Translations under genes and position numbers: made by a program | The notes under the pieces: model-generated | The model's input: only the letters and a program-made list of their open reading frames with translations | Told to the model about the DNA's origin: nothing | The model's database searches: none | Source of the DNA: Aliiroseovarius crassostreae | GTDB lineage: Bacteria > Pseudomonadota > Alphaproteobacteria > Rhodobacterales > Rhodobacteraceae | Assembly: GCF_001307765.1 (NCBI RefSeq) | Contig: NZ_LKBA01000019.1 | Span: 248,001 to 312,000 of the forward strand | Direction: 5' to 3' | DNA length: 64,000 bases | Shown here: positions 9,368-17,998 of the stretch, in pieces | How positions within the stretch are numbered: position 1 is the stretch's first letter | Layout: each line of letters opens with the position of its first letter

Positions 9368-9442
9368 TGGCTCCGGCGGTAGGGATCGAACCTACGACCA
9401 ATTGATTAACAGTCAACTGCTCTACCGCTGAGCTACGCCGGA
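9368..9442 (-). tRNA. tRNA-Asn (GUU)
   Basis: A 75-nt sequence including an encoded CCA. The seven-base acceptor stem (TCCGGCG / CGCCGGA), D arm (GCTCAGCGGTAGAGC), anticodon loop CTGTTAA with anticodon GTT, and T arm (TAGGTTCGATCCCTA) are all complete. The integrase gene starts just beyond its 3' end, so this tRNA is the likely integration target and the island has restored it. Confidence 0.97.
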
Positions 9443-9501
9443 ACTGAGCCGGTGTATAGCTTTCGCCGTTTCCCGCTGCAAGAGGGGAAATTTCGATTTT
9501 T

Positions 9502-10434
9502 TCAGATGCGGCGGAAAAAAATTGTGTCGGCACTCAAAGCCCCTTCATGTCCCACGAGGTCGCGCGTTGTGAGGTCGATCAGATGGGCAAAGACATTGCG
9601 CTCTGCGGCAGGCAGCAGGGCCGGGGGCGTGTCTGTATAGATTGCCCGGGTGAGGTCGGAAATTGTGCGGGGCCGGGCGGGATCAAGGGCGTTCAGAATG
9701 TCGGCCTCCCGGCTTTTTCGGTGACGTATCAACCAGTTGATCCGCTCGGCCGGGTCTTCGACCGGGGCACCGTGACCGGGGTAATAGACGCGATCCTTGC
9801 GGGTGCGCAGCATTTCACATGAGGCCATGAAGGCGGTCAGATCGCCATCTGGCGGGGAGACGAGCGAGCTGGCCCAGCCCATGACGTGATCGCCGGTAAA
9901 AACTGCGCCCCCCGTGTTTCCGGTGGTGGCAAATGAGATGTGATTGGCGAAATGGCCCGGGGTCCAGAGGGTTTCAAGGGGCAGGCCGCCCACTGTCAGC
10001 TGATCGCCATGGGCAAGGCAGATGTCCGGGGTGAACCCGGCGTCCACCCCTTCGCCCCCCGAATGCAGGCCGCGCGCAACGAGATCCTTCATCACCTCGC
10101 TGCGGCCTGCCTGAGCCTCTCCAAACGCATAGATCTGTGCGCCGGTCAGATCCGCCAATGGACGCGCCAGAGGAGAGTGATCGAGATGGGCGTGGGTCAC
10201 CAGAATATGGGTGACCCGTTCCCCCGGCTCAAGGGCTTCGAGAATGGCCATAAGATGGGTGCGGTTTTCCGGCCCCGGATCCAGAACCGCCACATCCCCG
10301 GTCCCGATCACATAAGTATTGGTGCCCCAATAGGTCATTGGGGAGGGGTTGGGGGCGAGAATGCGCCGGATACCGGGTTCCAGCGTCATCATGGCACCGG
10401 CCTGCGGGGCGTCGACTTGGGTCTGGTCAGTCAT
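9502..10434 (-). CDS. MBL-fold metallo-hydrolase
   Basis: A 310-residue metallo-beta-lactamase-fold hydrolase. The metal-binding motif HAHLDH, the downstream histidine in TPGHFANH, the aspartate in FTGDH and the C-terminal histidine in YPGHGAP are all present. The C-terminal ~70 residues form the helical extension typical of LACTB2-like/glyoxalase-II-like members (INWLIRHRKSREADIL). The start ATG at 10434 is chosen because the reading frame further upstream only overlaps the antisense of the neighbouring kinase gene. Substrate unknown. It is divergent from the kinase gene with about 150 bp between them. Confidence 0.9.
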   Translation of the reverse strand: MTDQTQVDAPQAGAMMTLEPGIRRILAPNPSPMTYWGTNTYVIGTGDVAVLDPGPENRTHLMAILEALEPGERVTHILVTHAHLDHSPLARPLADLTGAQIYAFGEAQAGRSEVMKDLVARGLHSGGEGVDAGFTPDICLAHGDQLTVGGLPLETLWTPGHFANHISFATTGNTGGAVFTGDHVMGWASSLVSPPDGDLTAFMASCEMLRTRKDRVYYPGHGAPVEDPAERINWLIRHRKSREADILNALDPARPRTISDLTRAIYTDTPPALLPAAERNVFAHLIDLTTRDLVGHEGALSADTIFFRRI

Positions 10435-10587
10435 CTGGAGCCTTTCTTTTTTCGCCATAAGGCCGTTGCGGTGCGACAATGGCAAGACCGCAGCGGGCGT
10501 GACTGGGGCAAACGCAGCGTCGCCGGCTTCCGACAGGTTGCAAATGCGGGCTTTCAAATGCGCGGGCAAACACAGTAGGGTCGGGCC

Positions 10588-11901
10588 ATGTTTACCTGGC
10601 TCAAACAATTCATGCCGAAAAGCCTTTATGGCCGTGCGGCGCTGATTCTGATTGTTCCGATCGTGTCGTTGCAGCTGGTTGTGTCGGTTGTGTTCATTCA
10701 GCGCCATTTCAACCGGATTACCGAACAGATGACCTCGGCGGTGGCGGCGGAGCTGGACTATGTGCAGCGCCTGGTGGACGAGGCGCCGAACCGGGATGAG
10801 GCACTTGCGGCGATCACACCGCTGAGCGTGCCGCTTGCCCTGCGCATCACCCTGCCGGGTGAGGCCGTGCCGGATCGCCTGGCCATCACCGACCTGACCG
10901 GTTTTACGGTTGACCGGGTGTTGCGTGAAAACCTGACCGGGTTGCAGGGGGTTGACCTGAAAAGTGACCGGAGCGTCGTGTTGCTGGGCTTTGCCACCCG
11001 CTATGGGCAGATGGAGGTGGCGTTTTCGCGCAGGCGGGTCTCTGCAACAAATCCGCATCAACTGCTGGTTCTGATGGTCGGAACCGGGTTTCTGATGACC
11101 GTTGTGGCCTTTTTGTTTCTGCGCAATCAACTGCGTCCGATCCTGCGACTGGGGCGTGCGGCTGAGGCGTTCGGCAAGGGGCAGGTTGTGCCCTATCGCA
11201 TCTCCGGGGCGACCGAAGTGCGCGCGGCGGGGCGTGCCTTTTTGAATATGCGGGCCCGGATCGAGCGTCAGATCGAGCAGCGCACGATGATGCTCTCCGG
11301 GGTCAGTCATGACTTGCGCACGCCGCTGACCCGGATGAAGCTGAGCCTGTCGATGCTGGATGACGCGGACCGGAAAGAGCTGGAGCAGGATGTTGAGGAA
11401 ATGTCGCGGCTGGTGAACAGTTTTCTCGATTTTGCGCGCGATGATTCTGAGGCGGAAGGCACGGAAGACTGTGATGCAACCGATATTGCCCGTCGGGTGA
11501 TCGACAAATTTGCCCGGGCGGGAAAAGAGGTGCAGACTGGCCCGCTCCAGGCGCAGGGCAGGATCCCGCTCAGGATTGTGGCCATTGAACGGGCGCTGGA
11601 AAACCTTTTGGGCAATGCGATGAAATATGGCAGCCAGGTGCGCCTGTCCGTGCTTGAGGGGCGGGGGGACCTGCGCTTTGTCATCGAAGATGACGGGCCG
11701 GGCATTCCCGCAGATCTGCGCGATGAGGCGCTGAAGCCCTTTTCCCGCCTTGATGCCGCCCGCAATCAGGACAAGGGCAGTGGGGTGGGGCTTGGCCTTG
11801 CCATCGCCAATGATGTGGCGCGCAGTCACGGGGGGCATATGCGGCTGGGGGAAAGCTCCGATCTGGGCGGATTGAAAATCGAACTGGTTTTGCCGCGGTG
11901 A
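10588..11901 (+). CDS. EnvZ-like sensor histidine kinase
   Basis: A 437-residue membrane histidine kinase. One transmembrane segment lies at about residues 18-38 and a second at about 155-175, enclosing a periplasmic sensor region; HAMP follows, then the phospho-acceptor His241 in VSHDLRTPLTR. The ATPase boxes are NLLGNAMKYG (N), DDGPGIP (G1) and GSGVGLGLAIA (G2). The layout matches EnvZ-type osmosensors of Rhodobacterales. No response regulator gene is adjacent, so the partner lies elsewhere. The gene runs directly into the truncated aldolase sequence that follows, with no spacer. Confidence 0.88.
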   Translation: MFTWLKQFMPKSLYGRAALILIVPIVSLQLVVSVVFIQRHFNRITEQMTSAVAAELDYVQRLVDEAPNRDEALAAITPLSVPLALRITLPGEAVPDRLAITDLTGFTVDRVLRENLTGLQGVDLKSDRSVVLLGFATRYGQMEVAFSRRRVSATNPHQLLVLMVGTGFLMTVVAFLFLRNQLRPILRLGRAAEAFGKGQVVPYRISGATEVRAAGRAFLNMRARIERQIEQRTMMLSGVSHDLRTPLTRMKLSLSMLDDADRKELEQDVEEMSRLVNSFLDFARDDSEAEGTEDCDATDIARRVIDKFARAGKEVQTGPLQAQGRIPLRIVAIERALENLLGNAMKYGSQVRLSVLEGRGDLRFVIEDDGPGIPADLRDEALKPFSRLDAARNQDKGSGVGLGLAIANDVARSHGGHMRLGESSDLGGLKIELVLPR

Positions 11902-12403
11902 GAACGAGTTTTGCCCCCTGCACGGGGCGATCCACCGGCTTTGCCCCCATGCGCGTTGCGTGATGCATGTGCATTCGATCCATGCCACGGTGCTGGCCTC
12001 TCTGGCAGACAGCAACCTGCCACCGATCGACCAGAACACCGCGACGTTTTATAATCGCTATGTGATTGATGAGGGCTTTGGCGGGTTGGCGTTCGAAGAG
12101 GAGGGGACACGCTGTGCGGCGATGTTGTCTGATCCGAAGGTGAAAACCATGATCATGGGCAATCACGGCGTCTTGGTCATTGGCGACGGCGTGGCCGACA
12201 CGTTCAACCGGCTTTATTATTTCGAACGCGCCGCGGAAACCTATATCCGTGCGCTGCAAACGGGCCAGAAACTGCGGATCCTGTCGGATGACATCGCTGA
12301 GAAAACCGCGCGCGAGCTGGAAAACTATCCCGATCAGGCCACCCGCCATCTGGAAGAGTTGAAGGCGATTTTGGAGGAGGAGGGATCGGATTTCGCCAGT
12401 TGA
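11900..12403 (+). pseudogene. class II aldolase/adducin family protein, N-terminally truncated
   Basis: The reading frame is open from the kinase stop codon onward and matches the middle and end of a class II aldolase/adducin protein: LHGAIHRLCPHARCVMHVHS (metal-binding HVH), LPPIDQNTA, GFGGLAFEEEG, GNHGVLV and FNRLYYFERAAETY. The first 70-100 residues of the family are missing, including the initiation region. Internal GTG/ATG codons at 11960-11965 could give a 147-residue product lacking part of the fold. Homology starting exactly after the kinase stop suggests that a deletion joined the two genes. A functional enzyme is unlikely. Confidence 0.75.
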
Positions 12404-12462
12404 GCGGCCACAATAGCGCGCGGACTGCGATTTGCCCAACGGTATAGATTACGGCGGCGATT

Positions 12463-12538
12463 TGGTAGGCCCGGCAGGATTTGAACCCGCAACCAAAGCG
12501 TTATGAGCGCTCTGCTCTAACCGTTGAGCTACAGGCCC
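12463..12538 (-). tRNA. tRNA-Ile2 (CAU)
   Basis: A 76-nt tRNA with encoded CCA, acceptor stem GGGCCTG (pairing imperfectly with CGGGCCT), anticodon loop CTCATAA (anticodon CAT) and T arm CGGGTTCAAATCCTG. The body resembles the CAU tRNAs whose C34 is changed to lysidine by TilS and which then read AUA as isoleucine; an elongator tRNA-Met is the alternative. The CAU assignment is certain; the amino acid is inferred. Confidence 0.85.
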
Positions 12539-12653
12539 ACCTTAGCCCCCTACGTATCAAAGTTTCGCCCCGCGTCAAGCAGACCGTGGACTCTTTCCTT
12601 CATGTAAGCTATCGCGTGCGTGAAAATATGAGCTTCGATCTTCGGGGGACGAC

Positions 12654-13703
12654 ATGAGCGACGGCAAGAACGGCATCACATACGCAGATGCAGGTGTGGA
12701 TATCGACGCAGGTAATGCGCTGGTGGAGCGGATCAAACCGGCCGCCAAACGCACCAATCGCCCCGGTGTCATGGCAGGGCTTGGCGGTTTTGGCGCGCTG
12801 TTTGACCTGAAAGGGGCAGGGTTCAAGGACCCGGTTCTGGTGTCGGCCACGGATGGGGTCGGGACCAAGCTGCGCATCGCAATTGATACCGGGAATGTGG
12901 ACACGATCGGCATTGACCTTGTGGCAATGTGCGTGAACGACCTTGTCTGTCAGGGCGCAGAGCCGCTGTTTTTCCTTGATTATTTTGCAACCGGAAAGCT
13001 GGAGATCGACACCGCGGCCCGGATCATCGAAGGCATCGCCAAAGGCTGTGAACTGTCACGCTGTGCGCTGATTGGCGGCGAGACCGCCGAAATGCCGGGC
13101 ATGTATGATGAGGGCGATTTTGACCTTGCCGGCTTCTCTGTCGGGGCGATGGAACGTGGCGAAGTGCTGCCGCGCGGTGTGCGCGAAGGGGACGTGCTTC
13201 TGGGTCTGGCCTCGGACGGGGTGCATTCGAACGGCTATTCGCTGGTGCGCAAACTGGTTGAAGTGTCCGGCCTTGGTTGGGAGGCAACCTGCCCATGGGA
13301 TGACAGCATCACCCTGGGCGAGGCGCTTTTGGCCCCGACCCGCCTTTACGTGACCCAAGTGCTCGAGGCGATCCAGTCGGGGGGCGTTCATGCGCTGGCG
13401 CATATCACCGGCGGTGGTCTGACCGAAAACCTGCCGCGGGTTCTGCCCAATGGCCTTGGCGCGCTGGTCGATCTCGACGCCTGGGATCTGCCGCCCGTGT
13501 TCAAATGGCTTGGCGCAACCGGCAGCATGGATGACGCCGAAATGCTTAAGACCTTCAATTCCGGCCAGGGCATGGTCTTGGTTGTCGCTGCCAAGGAAGC
13601 CCAGAAAATCACTGATCTGCTGACCAATGCAGGTGAGCGTGTCAGCCGTTTGGGTGTGATCCAGAAGGGAGAAGGCGTGAAATATCTGGGCTCGCTTCTG
13701 TGA
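12654..13703 (+). CDS. purM: phosphoribosylformylglycinamidine cyclo-ligase (AIR synthetase)
   Basis: A 349-residue enzyme of purine synthesis that closes FGAM to AIR with ATP. Conserved segments are [12 protein letters not shown], the glycine-rich [21 protein letters not shown] and [12 protein letters not shown] at the dimer active site, and [10 protein letters not shown]. Length is typical. It overlaps purN by 4 bp (GTGA), giving a purM-purN operon; other purine genes (purC, purS, purQ) lie 10 kb away. Confidence 0.97.
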   Translation: MSDGKNGITYADAGVDIDAGNALVERIKPAAKRTNRPGVMAGLGGFGALFDLKGAGFKDPVLVSATDGVGTKLRIAIDTGNVDTIGIDLVAMCVNDLVCQGAEPLFFLDYFATGKLEIDTAARIIEGIAKGCELSRCALIGGETAEMPGMYDEGDFDLAGFSVGAMERGEVLPRGVREGDVLLGLASDGVHSNGYSLVRKLVEVSGLGWEATCPWDDSITLGEALLAPTRLYVTQVLEAIQSGGVHALAHITGGGLTENLPRVLPNGLGALVDLDAWDLPPVFKWLGATGSMDDAEMLKTFNSGQGMVLVVAAKEAQKITDLLTNAGERVSRLGVIQKGEGVKYLGSLL

Positions 13704-14317
13704 GCAGCGCCGCCGGACATGCGGACAAGAAACGGGTCGCCATCCTGATTTCAGGGGGCGGCTCGAATATGGTGACGCTGGCGAAATCCATGACCGGCGA
13801 TCACCCGGCGCGCCCCTGTCTGGTTCTGTCGAACGTGCCGGACGCTGGTGGGCTTGAAAAGGCCCGCATGATGGGCATTCCCACGGCGGTTGTTGATCAT
13901 CGAAACTTCAAAGGTGATCGGGAAGGGTTTGAAAAGGCTCTGAATTCCGAGCTGGAGAGGCATGCGCCTGATATCATCTGCCTGGCGGGGTTCATGCGCA
14001 TTCTGACCGAAGGGTTCACGGGGTGTTGGGCGGGACGATGCCTGAATATCCACCCGTCACTTTTGCCGAAATACAAGGGGCTCGACACCCATCAGCGCGC
14101 AATTGATGCAGGCGATGACGTGGCCGGGTGTTCGGTGCATGAAGTAACCGCCGAGCTGGATGGTGGCCCGATATTGGGTCAGGCACGTGTTCCGATCCTG
14201 CCCGGTGATGATGCCGCAGCACTGGCTGCGCGGGTGTTGGTGGAGGAGCACAGGCTCTATCCCGCCGTGCTTGAACGCTTTGTGCGCGGGGATAAAACAC
14301 CTGTCCAACTGCCCTGA
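13700..14317 (+). CDS. purN: phosphoribosylglycinamide formyltransferase
   Basis: A 205-residue GAR transformylase using 10-formyl-THF. The phosphate-binding loop ISGGGSNM, the catalytic Asn-His-Asp set ([12 protein letters not shown] and [12 protein letters not shown]) and the folate-site segment GFMRIL are visible. Translation starts at a GTG overlapping the purM stop. The sequence is complete. Confidence 0.96.
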   Translation: MSSAAGHADKKRVAILISGGGSNMVTLAKSMTGDHPARPCLVLSNVPDAGGLEKARMMGIPTAVVDHRNFKGDREGFEKALNSELERHAPDIICLAGFMRILTEGFTGCWAGRCLNIHPSLLPKYKGLDTHQRAIDAGDDVAGCSVHEVTAELDGGPILGQARVPILPGDDAAALAARVLVEEHRLYPAVLERFVRGDKTPVQLP

Positions 14318-14431
14318 TGACCTGTCCGATACGACCTGTCGCATCGGGCCTGTGCCCCTCGGGCTTTTCTTTCTGCAAAATTCCCCGTAAACACGCGCAA
14401 ACTGGCAAGATCTATTGATCAGGATATTCGA

Positions 14432-15592
14432 ATGATAACGATCACCACCACCGACGCCCTGGCCGAATTCTGTGCGCGGGCCGCGCAGCATCCTTATGTC
14501 ACGGTGGATACCGAATTTCTGCGCGAACGCACCTATTATTCCAAACTGTGCCTTGTGCAGATGGCGGTGCCCGGTGACGCGGAAGAGGATGCGGTGCTGG
14601 TGGATCCGCTGGTGGACGGTTTGTCGCTGGAACCGATGTATGAGCTGTTCCGCGATGAACGGGTGGTGAAAGTATTCCACGCAGCCCGGCAGGACCTCGA
14701 AATCTTTTTTGTTGAGGCCGGCGTCTTTCCAAAACCGCTGTTCGACACACAGGTCGCCGCCATGGTCTGTGGGTTTGGGGATCAGGTGGGATATGAAACG
14801 CTTGTGCGCAAAATTGCCAAGGCGCAGCTGGACAAATCCAGCCGTTTTACCGATTGGTCACGCCGCCCGCTGACCGCGGCGCAACAGAATTACGCGATCG
14901 GCGATGTGACCCATTTACGGGTGATCTACGAATGGCTTGCCAAAGAGCTGGAAAAATCCGGTCGTGGCGCCTGGGTCGAAGAGGAGCTGTCGGTTCTGAC
15001 CGATCCCGCGACCTATACCATCCACCCGGAAGACGCCTGGCAGCGCGTGAAAACCCGCACCAATTCGGGGCGTTTCCTCGGGATCGTGCGCGAACTTGCC
15101 CGGTTTCGGGAATTCTATGCCCAGTCCCGAAATATCCCGCGCAACCGGGTGATGAAAGATGACGCGCTGCTGGAGCTTGCGTCGACAAAGCCTGCGAATA
15201 TTCAGGATCTTGGCCGGTCGCGCCTGTTGCTGCGCGAGGCCCGCAAAGGCGAGATCGCGGACGGGATCCTCAAGGCTGTCGCGGACGGGCTGGCCTGCCC
15301 GCAGGAAAGCCTGCCGAAAGTTACCGACAAGTCCAAAGAAAAACTGCAAGTCAACCCCGCGCTGGCCGACCTTCTGCGCGTGCTTCTGAAGGCGCGCTGC
15401 GAACAGGAAAAAGTGGCGCAGAAACTGATCGCCTCTGCCGCAGACCTTGATGCGCTTGCGGCAGGCAAACGGAATGTTCAGGCGTTGAAGGGCTGGCGCG
15501 CGCAGGTGTTTGGCAGCGATGCTGTGCGCCTGTGTGATGGAAAACTCGCGCTTGCGGCGAAAGGTCAGCGCGTCGAAGTGTTCGAAGTCTGA
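14432..15592 (+). CDS. rnd: ribonuclease D
   Basis: A 386-residue 3'-5' exoribonuclease that trims tRNA precursors. The DEDD exonuclease motifs are TVDTEFLRE, FHAARQDLEIF and the tyrosine-bearing QQNYAIGDVTHL. An HRDC domain follows at about residues 210-290 (LARFREFYAQSRNIPRNRVMKDDALLELA, broken here into its recognisable start and end). Length is normal. It stands alone, 114 bp after purN. Confidence 0.94.
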   Translation: MITITTTDALAEFCARAAQHPYVTVDTEFLRERTYYSKLCLVQMAVPGDAEEDAVLVDPLVDGLSLEPMYELFRDERVVKVFHAARQDLEIFFVEAGVFPKPLFDTQVAAMVCGFGDQVGYETLVRKIAKAQLDKSSRFTDWSRRPLTAAQQNYAIGDVTHLRVIYEWLAKELEKSGRGAWVEEELSVLTDPATYTIHPEDAWQRVKTRTNSGRFLGIVRELARFREFYAQSRNIPRNRVMKDDALLELASTKPANIQDLGRSRLLLREARKGEIADGILKAVADGLACPQESLPKVTDKSKEKLQVNPALADLLRVLLKARCEQEKVAQKLIASAADLDALAAGKRNVQALKGWRAQVFGSDAVRLCDGKLALAAKGQRVEVFEV

Positions 15593-15655
15593 ACAGGGTG
15601 AAAGAACGGGGCATTACCCCCGTTCAAACCTCTGAAACTGCCCAGATTGCGGGGA

Positions 15656-16135
15656 CTACGGGCGTAGCGTTTTGCTGTTCCGTGTACCGATAATGCGGAT
15701 GGATTTCACCCCGCGCAGCGTGTTGTGGGACAGGAATTTGCCCACATGGATTTCGCGCTGCTGCGGGCGACCGCTATTGGTATGTTCGCGCGGTTCTGAA
15801 ATGCGGAACTCATAGGTCAGCACGCCATCTTCCGGCTCCCCTTCATTTAATGCCTCAAGCGACGCATCCCAGTATCCAAGACGAGGCGGCAGGCCGGTTG
15901 CGCGCACAATCACACCGCCGGGGCTGTTCATGGCCTCAACTCGGGTCACCTGACCAATCAGATACCGCCGGTCCAGATCCTGCTCAAACCCGCCAACAGG
16001 GATCAGGGCCACCTTCTTCGGGCCGGAAGAGGCAAACCATGTTGTTGGGTTGAGGCTGGCATTGCCACTGCAGGCGCTCAGCGACAGAACAAGGGTCGGG
16101 ATCAGGATGAAGGGGGCAGTCAAACGCATCTGCAT
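15656..16135 (-). CDS. putative lipoprotein of unknown function
   Basis: A 159-residue protein with a lipoprotein signal peptide and lipobox LSAC at about residues 19-22, so it is probably anchored in the outer membrane. The rest has beta-rich character and contains no recognised domain. The start at 16135 follows a GGAG site five bases upstream. That site lies immediately outside a repeat element (16147-16255), so the promoter must be inside or beyond the element. Confidence 0.7.
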   Translation of the reverse strand: MQMRLTAPFILIPTLVLSLSACSGNASLNPTTWFASSGPKKVALIPVGGFEQDLDRRYLIGQVTRVEAMNSPGGVIVRATGLPPRLGYWDASLEALNEGEPEDGVLTYEFRISEPREHTNSGRPQQREIHVGKFLSHNTLRGVKSIRIIGTRNSKTLRP

Positions 16136-16144
16136 CAAAGCTCC

Positions 16145-16257
16145 TAAAGCGTTTCGGGACAAAGCTGTGACAGATGCCTATCCCGAAAGGCCCACAATAG
16201 TTTCTCTCTCGCCGCGTTTTACCTTGTCCTCTCTCAGGTCGAAACCAAAACGCTTTA
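16145..16257 (-). mobile_element. MITE-like element, diverged copy E
   Basis: A 109-bp non-coding element (16147-16255) with ends AAGCGTTTCG / AAACGCTT, flanked by TA on both sides (16145-16146 and 16256-16257). It is in inverse orientation to the other copies and more diverged, but shares CCTGAGAGAGGACAAGG-type and CGGCGAGAGAG-type internal blocks with them when read on the minus strand. It separates the lipoprotein start from whatever lies upstream. Confidence 0.7.
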
Positions 16258-16389
16258 AGGGTCTGCTACAGAGGTAGCCGATGCAAAAGGGTTTGAAAAG
16301 AGCACCTTTGCGGGGCTGGACCTTTTCCTTTGAACCGCTTAGCTAAATCGGACCAAACCCCGGCATCGGGGCGTTTGAGGGAGAGACAG

Positions 16390-16800
16390 ATGGCCAGTGC
16401 AGCTTTTGAAGACATTGTTGAAGATTTCGAATTTCTCGATGATTGGGAAGATCGCTATGCGACGGTGATCGACATGGGGAAATCCCTGCCGGAAATGGCA
16501 GAGGCGCTGAAGGTTCCCGCAACCAAAGTGGAAGGCTGCGCCAGCCAGGTCTGGCTGCAACCAATGATCGAAGATGGCGTGTTTCGCTTTATCGGCGACA
16601 GTGACGCGATGATCGTGCGCGGGCTGATTGCGGTTCTTGGGGCGCTTTATAACGGGCTTCCGCTGTCTGAGGTCGGCGCGGTGGATGCCTCGGCTGAACT
16701 GGCGCGTCTAGGTCTGAACGAACATCTTTCGTCGCAACGCTCCAACGGGGTGCGCGCCATGGTCGAACGTATTCGCCTTCACGCCAGCGAAGCCGCCTGA
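16390..16800 (+). CDS. sufE: SufE-family sulfur acceptor protein
   Basis: A 136-residue SufE protein, which accepts sulfane sulfur from the SufS cysteine desulfurase during Fe-S cluster assembly. The active-site cysteine is in VEGCASQVW, with the usual downstream GLIAVLGALYNG helix. I chose the ATG at 16390 because it has a GGGAGAGA ribosome site and gives the normal SufE N-terminus; an upstream ATG at 16330 adds unrelated residues. It is not next to a suf operon here. Confidence 0.92.
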   Translation: MASAAFEDIVEDFEFLDDWEDRYATVIDMGKSLPEMAEALKVPATKVEGCASQVWLQPMIEDGVFRFIGDSDAMIVRGLIAVLGALYNGLPLSEVGAVDASAELARLGLNEHLSSQRSNGVRAMVERIRLHASEAA

Positions 16801-16857
16801 CCCATATCGACGGTTTGATTTCACGAAGGGCCACTGTGTCCCCCCGAAATTTGCCGC

Positions 16858-16920
16858 TTTTTCTTGCGTCAAATACCTCGGGGTGAGCGCGCAGCGCGAG
16901 GGGCAGAGCCCCTTGGGGCC
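16858..16920 (+). repeat. GC-rich hairpin repeat (second repeat family, copy 1)
   Basis: A T-rich lead (TTTTTCTTG) followed by AAATACCTCGGGGTGAGC and a GC-rich hairpin (GCGCGCAGCGC; GAGGGGCAGAGCCCC). Similar sequence occurs at 29237-29305 and, shorter, at 38013-38062. All three lie between convergent genes, directly before the stop codon of the minus-strand gene. Confidence 0.7.
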
Positions 16921-17577
16921 TCACTTCGCCTGCAGAACCGCTGTTTCCAGATCGCCATAGCCCGTCATCTGACGGCTATAGGCCAACCCAAGCATCTGTG
17001 CCGCCGCGCGGGCCTTTGCGTCGAGTTCGGGATTGTCCGTCTGCGCCAGGTACACCAGCCGGGTATAATGGCCGAAATACATGTCGCGCAGCTCGGGATG
17101 GCGGTCGATCCCAAGTGGCTTTACAACAAAACTTTCAAACCCACGGGCAAGAAAGTCGGTCAGATAGAATACATCAATTTCGCCCTCCGCGCGGGCTTCA
17201 AACGCGGCATTTCCCTCAAAAAAGGAATAGCAATGCGGGCCGCGGATCATCTCGATCCCGCGGCTGGCGCAGATCTCGGCAAGTTTCCCACCGGTGCCGC
17301 AATCGGCATAGGCGAGGAACACGCTCTCATAATTGCTTTGGTGTTTGTCCAGCGCCTCTTCGACCGCGGCCGGGATCTTGTCCGGACTGTTATGCAAGAT
17401 CGCGGGCAGGCAGGTCAGCGTGAGGTGATCCAGATTGTTGGCGCGGATGATCGCCAGGATTTCATTGGCCAGCGCCCCGCAGGCAAGAACCAGTACCTGA
17501 CCCTTCTCGTCGCGGGGGATCAGCCCGTCCCGCGTCAAGGTCTCGTCGCTAGGATCTGATGGCAAGGAAAAGGGCAT
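16921..17577 (-). CDS. DUF1638 domain protein
   Basis: A 218-residue DUF1638 protein. It opens with the conserved strand VLVLACGALANEI and has YADCGTGGKL and GPHCYSFFEG, motifs with cysteines and histidine that may bind metal or a cofactor. The start at 17577 is preceded by AAGGAGGT. The family is often found beside corrinoid methyltransferase genes in Rhodobacterales, and here a corrinoid protein lies two genes away on the same strand. A role in cobalamin-dependent methyl transfer is inferred from that context; the reaction is unknown. Confidence 0.82.
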   Translation of the reverse strand: MPFSLPSDPSDETLTRDGLIPRDEKGQVLVLACGALANEILAIIRANNLDHLTLTCLPAILHNSPDKIPAAVEEALDKHQSNYESVFLAYADCGTGGKLAEICASRGIEMIRGPHCYSFFEGNAAFEARAEGEIDVFYLTDFLARGFESFVVKPLGIDRHPELRDMYFGHYTRLVYLAQTDNPELDAKARAAAQMLGLAYSRQMTGYGDLETAVLQAK

Positions 17578-17715
17578 GGGACCTCCTTGTGCCACGGGAC
17601 GTCTGCCCCTGGCCGGTTCTGTTCGCGTGTCAGATCAGTATTCCTGCCGACCTCATCTCGGGCAAGAGGAAATACGCCAGTTTCCGACACGCATTCGACC
17701 TGCCCGGTGGAAAAT

Positions 17716-17901
17716 TCAGTCTTTCTTGTCAGGGTTTAGTGCGCGAAAGGCGATGCTCGCCAACATGATCAGGGGCAACACGGCCATAGCAGTTTGCCCA
17801 TCCAGCTTGCCCGAGGATGCCGCCAGCCCAGCCACCAGAACGGTCAGTCCGCCGGCCGAGATCACCAATGTGAGAAGAAAAAGATACCGCAGTTTGCCCA
17901 T
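17716..17901 (-). CDS. small membrane protein
   Basis: A 61-residue protein with two hydrophobic segments (RYLFLLTLVISAGGLTVLV and TAMAVLPLIMLASIAF) and a charged C-terminus (NPDKKD). Start at 17901. It lies between the DUF1638 gene and the corrinoid gene on the same strand. No family is recognised. Confidence 0.6.
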   Translation of the reverse strand: MGKLRYLFLLTLVISAGGLTVLVAGLAASSGKLDGQTAMAVLPLIMLASIAFRALNPDKKD

Positions 17902-17948
17902 GCAGCAAATGTGGGGACTTTGCGGGGGAAAGGGAAGGGGCAAAACGA

Positions 17949-17976
17949 AAAAGGCCCCGCCAATCTGGCAGGGCCT
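17949..17976 (-). terminator. terminator after the corrinoid protein gene
   Basis: On the minus strand AGGCCCTGCC pairs with GGCGGGGCCT across a short loop and is followed by TTTTTCG. It lies 23 bp beyond the corrinoid gene stop. Confidence 0.75.
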
Positions 17977-17998
17977 GTTCCGTAAACCTGTCGGGCGC

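Larger units (their letters stand above)
3200..9368. mobile_element. island integrated at tRNA-Asn (approximate left end)
   Basis: The stretch from just after the DUF4167 gene to the tRNA-Asn gene carries a tyrosine integrase whose gene starts next to the tRNA, a replication-initiator-like gene, a nuclease-like gene, small genes and a terminase remnant. The order integrase next to tRNA, then replication gene, then small genes fits an integrated phage satellite or plasmid-like element. The right end is fixed by the tRNA 3' end. I found no copy of the tRNA 3' end at the left side, so the left border (3150-3300) is estimated from where core coding ends and phage-like coding begins. Confidence 0.65.

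Noticed and set aside
10435-12039. Long minus-strand open frame continuous with the MBL-fold gene
   Set aside because: The frame above 10434 is antisense to a well-supported sensor kinase and has no domain. GC-rich codon bias keeps the opposite strand open. The MBL protein starts at 10434.
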